Positions 17,136 through 25,005 of a stretch of DNA of 34,336 bases are shown piece after piece. Within the stretch, counting starts at the first letter, position 1. Each line of letters begins with the position of its first letter. The position numbers and the translations under genes are program-made. Source of the stretch: Rhodoferax sp. (lineage in GTDB: Bacteria; Pseudomonadota; Gammaproteobacteria; Burkholderiales; Burkholderiaceae_C); NCBI GenBank assembly GCA_031291295.1, contig JARLJI010000064.1:1-34336 (forward strand), given 5' to 3'. Under the pieces are notes generated by a model, which saw only the letters and a list, made by a program, of their open reading frames with translations, was not told the origin of the DNA and made no database searches.

Positions 17136-17624
17136 ATGCCCGGCCCCACCCGAGACTTTGCCGACTACTGCTGCGAACTGCTCGCCAGCGCCGGCCCCTG
17201 CGTGGCGCGGCGCATGTTCGGCGGCTGGGGCATCAGCACGGGCGGGCTGACCCTGGCCATCCTGGCCGATCTGGGCCAGGGCGAAATGCTCTGGCTCAAG
17301 GCCGACACGGACAGCCGCCCGCACTTCGAGGCCGCGGGCTGCGAGCGCTTCACCTATACCGCCCGCGGCTTGCCCAAAAGCATGAACTACTACAGCGCGC
17401 CGGTGGACGCGATGGAGTCGGCGCAGTTCATGGCCCCCTGGGCCCGGCTCGCCCTGGAATCAGCACTAAAAGCGCGTTCAGCCCTCACAGGGCGGTCGCG
17501 ACCAGCTAGCAAATCAATAGCAAAACCCGTCAAACCGGCGCCCAAGCGGACCACCGCGCCCGCCGCGCCGCCCAGTGCCCGGGCCACGCCGCCGAGCGCC
17601 AGACGCAAATCGTCCAGGGGCTGA
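17136..17624 (+). CDS. TfoX N-terminal domain protein
   Basis: The first 110 residues match the TfoX/Sxy N-terminal domain: DFADYCCELLASAGPCVARR, then MFGGWGISTGGLTLAILAD, LWLKADTDSRPHFEAAGCERF and the end PWARLALESALKA. In gamma-proteobacteria TfoX controls competence, but stand-alone N-domain proteins like this are of unknown role. The start at 17136 gives the usual family N-terminus; the ATG at 17124 (after GGGGGT) is an alternative. After about residue 115 the protein becomes a Lys/Pro/Ala-rich tail (KSIAKPVKPAPK) that is antisense to the DUF2917 gene for 235 bases. The tail begins within repeat copy C, which suggests that the original stop codon was lost. Confidence 0.8.
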   Translation: MPGPTRDFADYCCELLASAGPCVARRMFGGWGISTGGLTLAILADLGQGEMLWLKADTDSRPHFEAAGCERFTYTARGLPKSMNYYSAPVDAMESAQFMAPWARLALESALKARSALTGRSRPASKSIAKPVKPAPKRTTAPAAPPSARATPPSARRKSSRG

Positions 17625-17983
17625 CCCACGGCAGCGCCCCATCCGCGGGCCGCACGCGGCGGATTCTGTGCGACGGCAGGCTGCGGATCCCAGCTGAACC
17701 AGGCCGGCGCATCGCTCGCGGCGTCCCAGGGCTCGAGCACCAGCCGTTGTCCCGCCCGCAGGGAAAGGGACTCGCCAGGGTGCAGAAAACGGTCGCCCAG
17801 GTCGTTGGCAGGACCACGGTGCGGGCCTTGCAGGGTGGCCCACACCCGGCCCTGCGCAATGCGCAACACCCCCGCCTCGCGCGGCCGCAAGGTCACGGCG
17901 CGGCCGGTGTCCAGCTTCCAGCAGCCGGGCAGCGCGGCGCCGGGCGTGGGTTGTTGCAATTGCAGAACATTTTGCGGGGTCAT
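17390..17983 (-). CDS. DUF2917 domain protein
   Basis: The 197-residue product starts at 17983, where GGAG lies 7 bases upstream; an ATG 12 bases earlier lacks a ribosome site. The first 95 residues fit DUF2917: GCWKLDTGRAVTLRPREAGV, GRVWATLQGP, FLHPGESLSLRAGQRLVLEP. This small beta-rich, cupin-like domain of unknown function is frequent in Burkholderiales beside a divergent LysR gene, as here. The next 50 residues are Ala/Gly-rich, with an amphipathic helix (LALGGVARALGGAAGAVVRL). The last 45 or so residues read through repeat copy C and into the antisense strand of the TfoX gene, so the natural C-terminus is probably near GFAIDL. Function unknown. Confidence 0.75.
   Translation of the reverse strand: MTPQNVLQLQQPTPGAALPGCWKLDTGRAVTLRPREAGVLRIAQGRVWATLQGPHRGPANDLGDRFLHPGESLSLRAGQRLVLEPWDAASDAPAWFSWDPQPAVAQNPPRAARGWGAAVGQPLDDLRLALGGVARALGGAAGAVVRLGAGLTGFAIDLLAGRDRPVRAERAFSADSRASRAQGAMNCADSIASTGAL
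17465..17524 (-). repeat. Candidate degenerate interspersed repeat at TfoX/DUF2917 overlap (copy C)
   Basis: Read on the minus strand it begins GCTATTGATTTGCTAGCTGG, then CGCGACC, and ends GAGGGCTGAACGCGC. A CTAT left arm, TAGCTG centre and GGGCT right part match copy A. It marks the point where both convergent genes leave their conserved domains. Confidence 0.45.
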
Positions 17984-18110
17984 GGCGTTCTCCATATCAG
18001 CTAATCAGGAATGAATGATGGTCGCCAACGCCTTGGCAGTCCAATGAAAACGCGGTACGCTATTCATACTGAATTCGCATCAATCGGCACTTCCACCCTC
18101 CTTCAACCCC

Positions 18111-19097
18111 ATGCAATCTTCACCCACCCACCTGCGCTCGCGGCCCCTCTCGGTGGGGCATTTGCGCGCGCTGGAAGCGGTTGCCAGGCACCTCAATTTC
18201 CGCGCCGCGGCGGAAGAACTGGCGCTGACGCAATCGGCCGTGAGCCGGCAGATCCAGTCGCTGGAAGAAGAAGTGGGCGTCAGCCTGTTCCTGCGCCATA
18301 CCCGCGCGGTGGAACTCACCAGCGCGGGCGCGCAGCTGCTGCGCTCGGTGTTGCCGTCGCTGGAGCGCATCGACAGCGCGGTGCGGCAGATTCGCCGCAG
18401 CGCCGGCCGCAAGAGCGTGGCCATCACCACCTGGGCCTCGTTCGCGTCCATGTGGCTGATTCCGCGCCTGGAAGCCTTCCAGAGCGAGTACCCCGACATC
18501 GACATCCGCATCGACGCGAGCGACCATGCGGTGGACATGGAAACCACCGATGTCGACATCGCCCTGCGCTACGCCGTACCCGCCAACGTGCCGGCGAGCG
18601 CCATCCGCATGTTTGGCGAGCAGCTCACGCCGGTGGCGAGCCCCTGGCTGCTCAAGAGCGGGCACGCGCTCGAGCGCGGCGAAGACCTGGCGCATTTCGC
18701 CCTGATCGAGGCCGGCGACGCACACCGCACCCAGCACCTGGAGTGGTTGACATGGCGGCGCTGGTTCGACACCCACCACTTCAGCAAGCTCGAGCCCAAG
18801 CGCTGGCTGTATTTCAACTACGCCAACCAGATCGCGCAGGCCGCGCTCACGGGCCAGGGCGTGGCGCTGGCGCGCATGCCGCTGGTGGCCGACAGCCTGG
18901 CCAGCGGCGACCTGGTGGAAATCCTGCCCGGCATGCGGCTCGAATCCCCCATGGCCTACTGGATGCTGGTCGGCCCGCGCAGTGCGCTGCGGCCCGAAAT
19001 CCGGGCGTTTTGCGAATGGATTTCGCTGCAGGCAGCGCAAACGCGCAAGGCCGTTGGCGATGGGCCGGATCCGGACACGGTGGATCAGCTCGATTGA
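18111..19097 (+). CDS. LysR-family transcriptional regulator (GcvA-like)
   Basis: The 328-residue protein has the LysR winged helix at residues about 15-75 (LRALEAVARHLNFRAAAEEL, LTQSAVSRQIQSLEEEVGV, LFLRHTRAVELTSAGAQLL). A type-2 periplasmic-binding-like effector domain follows (TTWASFASMWLIPRLEAFQS, then DVDIALRYA near residue 145). The pattern of residues is closest to the GcvA subgroup. The effector is unknown. It is divergent from the DUF2917 gene with 127 bases between starts, a recurrent arrangement in this order that suggests LysR regulates the DUF2917 gene and itself. Its 3' end converges on the aldo/keto reductase, 31 bases away. Confidence 0.92.
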   Translation: MQSSPTHLRSRPLSVGHLRALEAVARHLNFRAAAEELALTQSAVSRQIQSLEEEVGVSLFLRHTRAVELTSAGAQLLRSVLPSLERIDSAVRQIRRSAGRKSVAITTWASFASMWLIPRLEAFQSEYPDIDIRIDASDHAVDMETTDVDIALRYAVPANVPASAIRMFGEQLTPVASPWLLKSGHALERGEDLAHFALIEAGDAHRTQHLEWLTWRRWFDTHHFSKLEPKRWLYFNYANQIAQAALTGQGVALARMPLVADSLASGDLVEILPGMRLESPMAYWMLVGPRSALRPEIRAFCEWISLQAAQTRKAVGDGPDPDTVDQLD

Positions 19098-19128
19098 TTG
19101 AAGTGCCGCGCCAGGGCGCACAGCCGGT

Positions 19129-20100
19129 TCAAGCGGCCGGGGTTGGTTCTTGCGGCCGGCTCGCCTGGTTCAGCTGCTCGATGGCGGCGGCATCCAGTGT
19201 CAGTTGCGTGGCCGCCACCAGTTCCGCCAATTGGGCGAGCGACGTGGCGCTGACGATGGGCGCCGTGATGCTGGGGCGGGCCAGTTGCCAGGCCAGCGCC
19301 ACCCGCGCCGGCGTGGCGCCGTAGCGCGCCGCCACGTCGTCCAGTGCGGCCAGGATGCGCAGGCCGCGCGCGGTCAGGTACCTGGCGACGCCCTTGCCGC
19401 GCGGGCTCTTGCCCAGATCGGCGCTGGATCGGTATTTGCCAGTCAGAAAGCCGCTGGCCAGCGCATAGAAGTTGATGACGCCCACGCCATGTTTGACGCA
19501 CAGCGGCTCCAGTGTGTCTTCATAGTCGGCACGGTCATACAGGTTGTACAGCGGCTGCAGGCTCTCGTAGCGCGGCAGCCCCTCTTGCCGGCTCACCTCC
19601 AGCGCCTGCGCCAGCCGGGCTGCGCTGTAGTTGGAGGCGCCGATGGCGCGCACCTTGCCCTGCGCCATGAGTTCACCGTAGGCCGCCAGCGTTTCGGCCA
19701 AAGGCGTATCGGCATCGTCGTCGTGGGACTGGTACAAATCGATGTAGTCGGTCTGCAGCCGGCGCAGCGAATCTTCCAGCGCGCCCCGGATGTAGGCCGG
19801 TGCCAGCCCCTTGCGGCCCGGTCCCATCTCCATGCCGACCTTGGTCGCCAGCACCACCTGGCTGCGCTTGCCGCTGCGTTTGAACCATTTGCCGAGGATG
19901 GTTTCGGATTCGCCGCCGGTGTGCCCGGGCACCCAACGCGAATATACGTCGGCGGTGTCGATGAAGTTGAAGCCGGCATCCACCCAGGCGTCCAGCAGGG
20001 AGAACGAGGTGGCTTCGTCGACGGTCCAGCCAAACACGTTGCCGCCGAATGCCAGTGGTGAGACTTTCAGGCCGGATCGGCCCAGGGATCGCTTGTTCAT
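19129..20100 (-). CDS. Aldo/keto reductase
   Basis: The 323-residue protein is a complete (beta/alpha)8 aldo/keto reductase. The catalytic tetrad is visible: Asp and Tyr in FNFIDTADVYS (about residues 44-54), Lys in VVLATKVGME (about 87), and His in DLYQSHDDDADTPL (about 125). NADPH-binding features near the C-terminus include APIVSATSLAQLAELVAAT. The sequence resembles the YajO/IolS/YghZ-type subgroup that reduces aldehydes or ketoses; the true substrate is unknown. The ATG at 20100 is preceded by AGGAG at a normal spacing. The gene lies downstream of fau on the same strand, but a 252-base repeat-rich spacer with terminator-like hairpins separates them, so it probably has its own promoter. 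Confidence 0.93.
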   Translation of the reverse strand: MNKRSLGRSGLKVSPLAFGGNVFGWTVDEATSFSLLDAWVDAGFNFIDTADVYSRWVPGHTGGESETILGKWFKRSGKRSQVVLATKVGMEMGPGRKGLAPAYIRGALEDSLRRLQTDYIDLYQSHDDDADTPLAETLAAYGELMAQGKVRAIGASNYSAARLAQALEVSRQEGLPRYESLQPLYNLYDRADYEDTLEPLCVKHGVGVINFYALASGFLTGKYRSSADLGKSPRGKGVARYLTARGLRILAALDDVAARYGATPARVALAWQLARPSITAPIVSATSLAQLAELVAATQLTLDAAAIEQLNQASRPQEPTPAA

Positions 20101-20155
20101 GCGCTGCTCCTTGCGAGGTTCATGTACAAAAACGGAACTTTAGACTTTACGCCCA

Positions 20156-20350
20156 ATCCCCACAGGCGTGGGGGCGAACGCCGCGAACGGCCGCCCGGAG
20201 CAAGTTCAGCCCCCTCGGGGGCCGGGCCGAAGCGTCATGCCTCGGCACGTGCATAGCGTAGGCCCGGCGTGGGCTCGCTGCACTGTACAGCTGCGCGCAC
20301 GGACGCTACGCGAGCCCAGCGCAGCACACGCAGTGGCAAGCGTGGGGGCT
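20156..20350. repeat. REP-like cluster of GC-rich hairpins (probable terminator region of fau)
   Basis: This spacer holds several inverted repeats: CCCCAC-AGGC-GTGGGG near 20160, GCCCCC-TC-GGGGGC near 20210, and TGGGCTCGC (20270-20278) paired with GCGAGCCCA (20310-20318). At the fau side lies GGCAAGCGTGGGGGCTCG. Blocks of this kind (CCCCCACGCTTGCC-type words with CCCCCTCGGGGG) recur, as I remember, between genes in Comamonadaceae. It lies just past the fau stop and probably ends fau transcription. Confidence 0.55.
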
Positions 20351-20352
20351 CG

Positions 20353-20925
20353 TCAGATCGGCCACACCACGCCGTTGTCGTTGAGGATCGCGTCCAGTGG
20401 CACATCGTGCGCCTCGGGCTCGAAGTCTTCGACAAAACCCTGGGTAAAGCCGAGCCCGACCGTGACCGGCCGGGGCCGCAGGGCCGCCAGCGTGCGGTCA
20501 TAAAAACCCCCGCCATAACCCAGCCGGTAGCCGCCCGGCCCGTAGCCCAGGCACGGCACAAACAGCAGCGTGGGCACCACCACCTCCGTGTCCTTGGGCT
20601 TGGGAATGCTGTAGGCGTCTTCTTCCATCGGGCAGCCCGGGTACCAGGCGTGAAAAGTCAGGGTCTTGTGAACCTTGTCCACCACCGGCAGTCCGATGCG
20701 TTTCATGTCAGGGCCATCGAGCAGCTCGCCGTCTTCCTTCCAGCGGTGCAGCGCGGGCAGTGGATCGAATTCGCCCTTGATCGGCCAGTAGGCGCCAATC
20801 ACGGTGTCGGGCCGCCCCACCAGCCAGATCCGCATGACGCGCTGGAGCAAATCCGCGCGCTGTACGCGGTCGGGCATATTCAGCCGTTCTTCGATCAATG
20901 CCCGTCGCACCGCTAACTTGTCCAT
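20353..20925 (-). CDS. fau: 5-formyltetrahydrofolate cyclo-ligase
   Basis: The 190-residue enzyme converts 5-formyl-THF to 5,10-methenyl-THF with ATP, returning folate to one-carbon metabolism. The diagnostic motif lies near residue 130: LGYGPGGYRLGYGGGFYDRT, the ATP/folate-binding loop. An N-terminal basic helix (KLAVRRALIEERLNM) and a VVVPTLLFVPCLG strand precede it. The start at 20925 follows GGGGGA; the frame is open much further upstream, but that region is antisense to slt and carries no homology. The start codons of fau and slt lie only 9 bases apart on opposite strands, so the fau promoter must lie within the slt coding region. The sequence is normal for the family in length. Confidence 0.95.
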   Translation of the reverse strand: MDKLAVRRALIEERLNMPDRVQRADLLQRVMRIWLVGRPDTVIGAYWPIKGEFDPLPALHRWKEDGELLDGPDMKRIGLPVVDKVHKTLTFHAWYPGCPMEEDAYSIPKPKDTEVVVPTLLFVPCLGYGPGGYRLGYGGGFYDRTLAALRPRPVTVGLGFTQGFVEDFEPEAHDVPLDAILNDNGVVWPI

Positions 20926-20934
20926 AATTCCCCC

Positions 20935-22953
20935 ATGCAGTTCACCAAGATTTTGACACCGTCTTTCTCCGCCACCCTCATCGCCAGCGTCCTGTTCACG
21001 GCGATACCCTGCGCACAGGCCCAACCCGGCAGCGACGACGCCCTGCTGCAAATGAGCCAGGCCTTCAAAAAAGGCGACAAGGCCGCACTCACGGCGTTGC
21101 TGCCGCTGGCTCGGGGCAACCCGCTCGAAGCCTGGGCGGCCTACTGGGAACTGAAGGCGCGGCTGGATGACGCCAGCGCTCAGGAAGTGCAGGATTTCCT
21201 CACGCGCTACGCCGGCACCTACCAGGAAGACCGGCTGCGCAACGACTGGCTGCTGCTGCTGGGCCAGCGCCGCGACTGGGAGGGTTTTGCCGCCGAATAC
21301 CCCAAATTCCGCATGCGCGACGACCGCGAAGTGCAATGTTACGCGCTGCAGATCGAGCAGCTGACCAGCGCCGCGCCCTCGCCCACCCTGGCCGATCAGG
21401 TCCGCAAAAACTGGTTTGCATTGCACAAGGCCGATGACGGTTGCACACTCGCGGCGGGCACCCTGATCGCCGCCGAAAAAATGCCCGCGTTGGATGCGTG
21501 GCGCAAGGCACGACTGGCGATGGCCGCAAATCGCCTGACGATAGCGCGCAACGCGGTCGAGATCGTCGCTCCCGAGGCCTTGAACCTCGTGTCCGACCTC
21601 GGCAACAGCCCGGCGAAATTTCTCGCCAGCAAAGGCGTCGCCATGTCACGCGTGAGCAAGCAGCTGGTAGTGCTGGCCCTGATCCGGATGGCCGCCAATG
21701 ACCCCGACGCTGCCCCGACCCAGCTCGAGAGCACATGGAGCCTGCAGCTCAGCAGCGAGGAGCGCAACTGGGTCTGGGGCGCCATCGGCAAGCAGGCGGC
21801 AACCCGCTTGGGCGACGGTGCGCTGGATTACTACGGGCACGTCAGCCGGGACAGCGACCTGACCGACGACATGCTGGAATGGAAAGTTCGCGCCGCTCTG
21901 CGCGCCGGCAATTGGCCGGTCGTGCTGACGGCCATCAAGGCCATGAGCGAAGACGCGCGCAGGAATCCCGCCTGGGTTTACTGGAAGGCACGCGCGCTGC
22001 TGGCCACCCTGAACGGCACCCAGCGCGCCGACCCCGCGTCGCCGCGGCGCCTTGAAGCCAACGCGCTGCTGCAGGGCATCGCGGGTCCCAGCGGTTTCTA
22101 CGAGCAGCTGGCACTGGAGGATCTGGGCCAGCGCGTCACCGTGCCGCCCAGGCCCGCGCCGCTGACGGCGCAGGAAAAGCAGGCGGCGCTGGCGGACCCG
22201 GGCCTGAACCGGGCCTTGTACGCCATCGGGCTGGGGCTGCGCAGCGAAGGCGTGCGCGAATGGAATTACTCCACCAACCTGCACGCGCCCGGCGGCATGA
22301 GCGACCGCGAATTGCTGGCCGCCGCCGACCTGGCCTGCCAGCGCGAAATCTGGGACCGCTGCATCAACACCAGCGAGCGCACCAAATCGTTCATGGACTT
22401 CACCCAGCGCTTTCCGATGCCGCACGAACAAGCCGTGATCAAGCGCGCGCGCGAAATCAACATCGACCCGGCCTACGTGTACGGCCTGATCCGGCAGGAA
22501 AGCCGCTTCATCATCGACGCGCGCTCGGGCGTGGGTGCCTCGGGCCTGATGCAGGTCATGCCAGCCACGGCGCGCTGGACGGCCAAAAAGATCGGCCTGG
22601 TCAACTTCAGCGCCGACCAGATTTCCGACCGCGACACCAACATCGCCATCGGCACCGGCTACCTCAAGCTGATCCTGGACAACTTCGACGGCTCCATGGC
22701 GCTGGCCGCCGCCGCCTACAACGCCGGCCCGGGGCGGCCCCGCAGCTGGCGCAACGGCCCGGTGCTGGACGCCGCCATCTGGGCCGAAAACGTGCCGTTT
22801 GCCGAAACCCGCGAATACGTCAAGAAAGTGCTGGCCAACACCACCGATTACGCGGCCATCCTGAGCGGCCAGCCACAGTCATTGAAGGCCCGGCTGGGCA
22901 CGGTGGGCCCGCGCGATACCAGCGTGCCGGACCCGGCCAGGGATTTGCCCTGA
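20935..22953 (+). CDS. slt: Soluble lytic murein transglycosylase
   Basis: The 672-residue protein has a signal peptide (MQFTKILTPSFSATL to CAQAQ). A long alpha-helical superhelical domain follows (about 30-480). The C-terminal goose-lysozyme-like SLT domain carries YGLIRQESRFIIDARSG with catalytic Glu522, then ASGLMQVMPATARWTAKKIG, and AAAAYNAGPGRPRSWR. It cleaves the MurNAc-GlcNAc bond with formation of 1,6-anhydroMurNAc, releasing peptidoglycan fragments in the periplasm. Length is close to Slt70 of E. coli (645). No Shine-Dalgarno precedes the ATG, because the region is shared with the fau start. It ends 7 bases from the convergent small lipoprotein gene. Confidence 0.95.
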   Translation: MQFTKILTPSFSATLIASVLFTAIPCAQAQPGSDDALLQMSQAFKKGDKAALTALLPLARGNPLEAWAAYWELKARLDDASAQEVQDFLTRYAGTYQEDRLRNDWLLLLGQRRDWEGFAAEYPKFRMRDDREVQCYALQIEQLTSAAPSPTLADQVRKNWFALHKADDGCTLAAGTLIAAEKMPALDAWRKARLAMAANRLTIARNAVEIVAPEALNLVSDLGNSPAKFLASKGVAMSRVSKQLVVLALIRMAANDPDAAPTQLESTWSLQLSSEERNWVWGAIGKQAATRLGDGALDYYGHVSRDSDLTDDMLEWKVRAALRAGNWPVVLTAIKAMSEDARRNPAWVYWKARALLATLNGTQRADPASPRRLEANALLQGIAGPSGFYEQLALEDLGQRVTVPPRPAPLTAQEKQAALADPGLNRALYAIGLGLRSEGVREWNYSTNLHAPGGMSDRELLAAADLACQREIWDRCINTSERTKSFMDFTQRFPMPHEQAVIKRAREINIDPAYVYGLIRQESRFIIDARSGVGASGLMQVMPATARWTAKKIGLVNFSADQISDRDTNIAIGTGYLKLILDNFDGSMALAAAAYNAGPGRPRSWRNGPVLDAAIWAENVPFAETREYVKKVLANTTDYAAILSGQPQSLKARLGTVGPRDTSVPDPARDLP

Positions 22954-22960
22954 AACGGAT

Positions 22961-23149
22961 TTACGGGATCACCGCATTCACCACGGCACCCGTGGCCTTG
23001 ACGCCGGTGGTGACGATCACCGCGCCGGTGGTCACCACGGCACTGCCGACCGCCACCACGGCGTCTCCCACCGCCACCACGGCACAGCCGCTGCACAGCG
23101 CGACGACGCAAAAAATCGACAGCCGGCAAGCTGGCTTTAGTCGGCGCAT
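22961..23149 (-). CDS. Small Val/Gly-repeat lipoprotein
   Basis: The 62-residue product begins MRRLKPACRLSIFCVVALCSG with a lipobox-like end at CSGC, so the mature peptide would be a lipid-anchored chain of about 40 residues. That chain consists of seven-residue units: AVVAVGD, AVVAVGS, AVVTTGA, VIVTTGV, then KATGAVVNAVIP. Glycines recur every seventh position, as in glycine-zipper peptides. The start at 23149 has AAGGA 8 bases upstream; the ATG at 23173 has no site. Similar tiny lipoproteins occur in Burkholderiales, but I know of no function. It converges on slt. Confidence 0.65.
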   Translation of the reverse strand: MRRLKPACRLSIFCVVALCSGCAVVAVGDAVVAVGSAVVTTGAVIVTTGVKATGAVVNAVIP

Positions 23150-23260
23150 GAAATAGTCCTTGTCTTCTATCATTTGAATGCTTCAATTATCGGGGCAGAA
23201 ATAGGTGCCAATGCGTCAGATTGTCAGGACGACTCACCGGACTCAAGCAGAATCAACCTC

Positions 23261-24205
23261 ATGAACAAAATACTCATCCTCGGCGGCACCGGCTTTGTGG
23301 GCAGCCACCTGTGCGAGAAACTGACGCGCCTGGCGTGGCGCAGCACCGTGCCCACGCGGCGCCTCGCAGGCGCCAAGCACCTGTGGATGCTGCCGCTGCT
23401 CGACCTGCTCGAAGCCGATGTGCACGATGAGGCCGCACTGACCCGCCTCGTGGCCGGACACGATGCCGTGGTGAACCTGGTGGGCATCCTGCATGGCAAC
23501 GAAGCTGCGTTTGACAAGATGCACGTCCAGCTGCCGCAAAAACTGGCACGCGCCTGCGCGGCCACAGGCGTGCGCCGCGTGGTGCACGTCAGCGCACTGG
23601 GCGCCGGCAACGACGCGCCGTCGATGTACCAGCGCAGCAAGGCGCGCGGCGAGGAGGTTCTGCGCGCGGCCGATCTGGATCTGACGGTGCTGCGCCCCAG
23701 CGTGATTTTTGGCCCCGAGGACAAATTCCTGAACCTGTTTGCCAGACTCCAGCGCGCGTTTCCGGTGCTGCCGCTGGCGGGCAGCGCGGCGAAATTCCAG
23801 CCCGTGTGGGTCGAAGATGTGGCCGAAGCCGTGGTGGCGAGCCAGCAGGAGCGCGCCAGCATGGGCAAAACCTACGAGGCCTGCGGACCGCAGGTGCTGA
23901 CCTTGAAAGAGCTGGTGCAGCTGGCGGGGCGCTACAGCGGCCATGAGCGCCCGATCATCTCCCTGCCGATGGCGCTGGGCCGTCTGCAGGCCCTGCTGAT
24001 GGAGCTGGCGCCCGGCGAGCCGTTGATCAGCCGTGACAACCTCGATGCGATGACGGTGGACAACATCGCCAGCGGCCTGCTCCCCGGGCTGCAGGCGCTC
24101 GGCATCACGGCCACCGCGCTGGCCGCCATCGCGCCGTCCTACCTCGCCGCGCAGGGACCCGAGGATGGCCTGCTGCGCATGCGCAAAACCGCGGGGCGGT
24201 TTTAA
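23261..24205 (+). CDS. NAD(P)-binding SDR-type protein, complex I NDUFA9-like
   Basis: The 314-residue protein is an extended short-chain dehydrogenase/atypical SDR. The glycine motif is ILGGTGFVGSHLCEKL (about 6-21). YxxxK is present as YQRSK (Tyr123, Lys127). LTVLRPSVIFGPEDKFLNLF and the later FQPVWVEDVAEAVV are characteristic of the NDUFA9/39-kDa complex-I-associated group found in many proteobacteria. It may bind NADPH and help ubiquinone or respiratory-complex assembly, though the bacterial role is not settled. I chose the ATG at 23261 because the motif starts four residues in; the longer frame from 23174 has no homology. The ribosome site is weak. It is divergent from the small lipoprotein gene. 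Confidence 0.9.
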   Translation: MNKILILGGTGFVGSHLCEKLTRLAWRSTVPTRRLAGAKHLWMLPLLDLLEADVHDEAALTRLVAGHDAVVNLVGILHGNEAAFDKMHVQLPQKLARACAATGVRRVVHVSALGAGNDAPSMYQRSKARGEEVLRAADLDLTVLRPSVIFGPEDKFLNLFARLQRAFPVLPLAGSAAKFQPVWVEDVAEAVVASQQERASMGKTYEACGPQVLTLKELVQLAGRYSGHERPIISLPMALGRLQALLMELAPGEPLISRDNLDAMTVDNIASGLLPGLQALGITATALAAIAPSYLAAQGPEDGLLRMRKTAGRF

Positions 24206-24293
24206 ACCTAAACCCGCGTCAACCGCATTGATCAACGCCCCTTTGCATTCGCCGACCTGCGCGCGCAGTTAGCATGTCGGCCTGGAGGTACAC

Positions 24294-24977
24294 ATGCTCA
24301 AGCTCTACATCGGCAACAAAAATTATTCCTCGTGGTCCATGCGGCCCTGGGTGCTGCTCAAACAGGCCGGCATCCCGTTCCAGGAAGTCAAGGTGCTCTT
24401 CGACTCGTTCGACCCGGGCTCGAACTTCAAGGTGACACTGGACGGCGTGACGCCGGCGGGCAAGGTGCCGGTGCTGCTGGACGGCGACTTCGCCGTCTGG
24501 GACACGCTGGCCATCGCGGAGTATGTGGCCGAAAAATATCCCGAGAAGAAACTCTGGCCGCAGGACCCCAGGGCCCGGGCACGCGCGCGCAGCATCTGCG
24601 CCGAGATGCACTCCGGCTTCACGGCCCTGCGCGGCGCCTGCGGCATGAACATCGAGGCATCCCTGCCGCACATCGGCCAGCTCATATGGCGCGACAAGCC
24701 CGCCGTGCGCGCCGATGTGCAGCGCCTCGTCAGCATGTGGAGCGAGCTGCTTGCGCAGCATGGGGGGCCATTGCTTTTTGGTGACTTCACCATCGCCGAT
24801 GCCTATTTCGCGCCGGTGTGCATGCGCATCAAGACCTATGCGCTGCCGGTGCCCGCCGACATCGCCGCCTACGTGGAACGCGTGCGCGCACTGCCCGGCA
24901 TCAAGGCCTGGATCGACGACGCCCTGCTCGAGAAGGACTTCCGCAATTTCGAGGAGCCTTACCGCTTGTCGAGATAA
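24294..24977 (+). CDS. Glutathione S-transferase family protein
   Basis: The 227-residue protein has a thioredoxin-like N-terminal domain: MLKLYIGNKNYSSWSMRPWV with the candidate catalytic Ser, then VTPAGKVPVLLDGDFAVWDT with the cis-Pro of the GSH site, and AIAEYVAEKYPEKKLWP. An all-helical C-terminal domain follows (ARSICAEMHSGFTALRG, then FGDFTIADAYFAPVCMR, the usual GST-C motif). It probably conjugates glutathione to electrophiles or reduces peroxides in the cytosol; the substrate is unknown. GGAGGT lies 4 bases before the ATG. It is followed by cca after 28 bases on the same strand, and a shared transcript is likely. Confidence 0.93.
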   Translation: MLKLYIGNKNYSSWSMRPWVLLKQAGIPFQEVKVLFDSFDPGSNFKVTLDGVTPAGKVPVLLDGDFAVWDTLAIAEYVAEKYPEKKLWPQDPRARARARSICAEMHSGFTALRGACGMNIEASLPHIGQLIWRDKPAVRADVQRLVSMWSELLAQHGGPLLFGDFTIADAYFAPVCMRIKTYALPVPADIAAYVERVRALPGIKAWIDDALLEKDFRNFEEPYRLSR

Positions 24978-25005
24978 GCCCCCACGCACCGGTAAACTGC
25001 CCGGC

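Noticed and set aside
18011..19324. A 437-codon frame in a second phase over the LysR gene
   Set aside because: It is a shadow of the LysR gene, whose helix-turn-helix and effector domain are clear in the other frame.
20150..20185. A type I-E CRISPR-like repeat (CCCCACAGGCGTGGGG followed by GCGAACG)
   Set aside because: Only one copy exists. There is no second repeat at the expected 61-base interval and no cas genes are nearby. It is better explained as one hairpin of the REP-like block.
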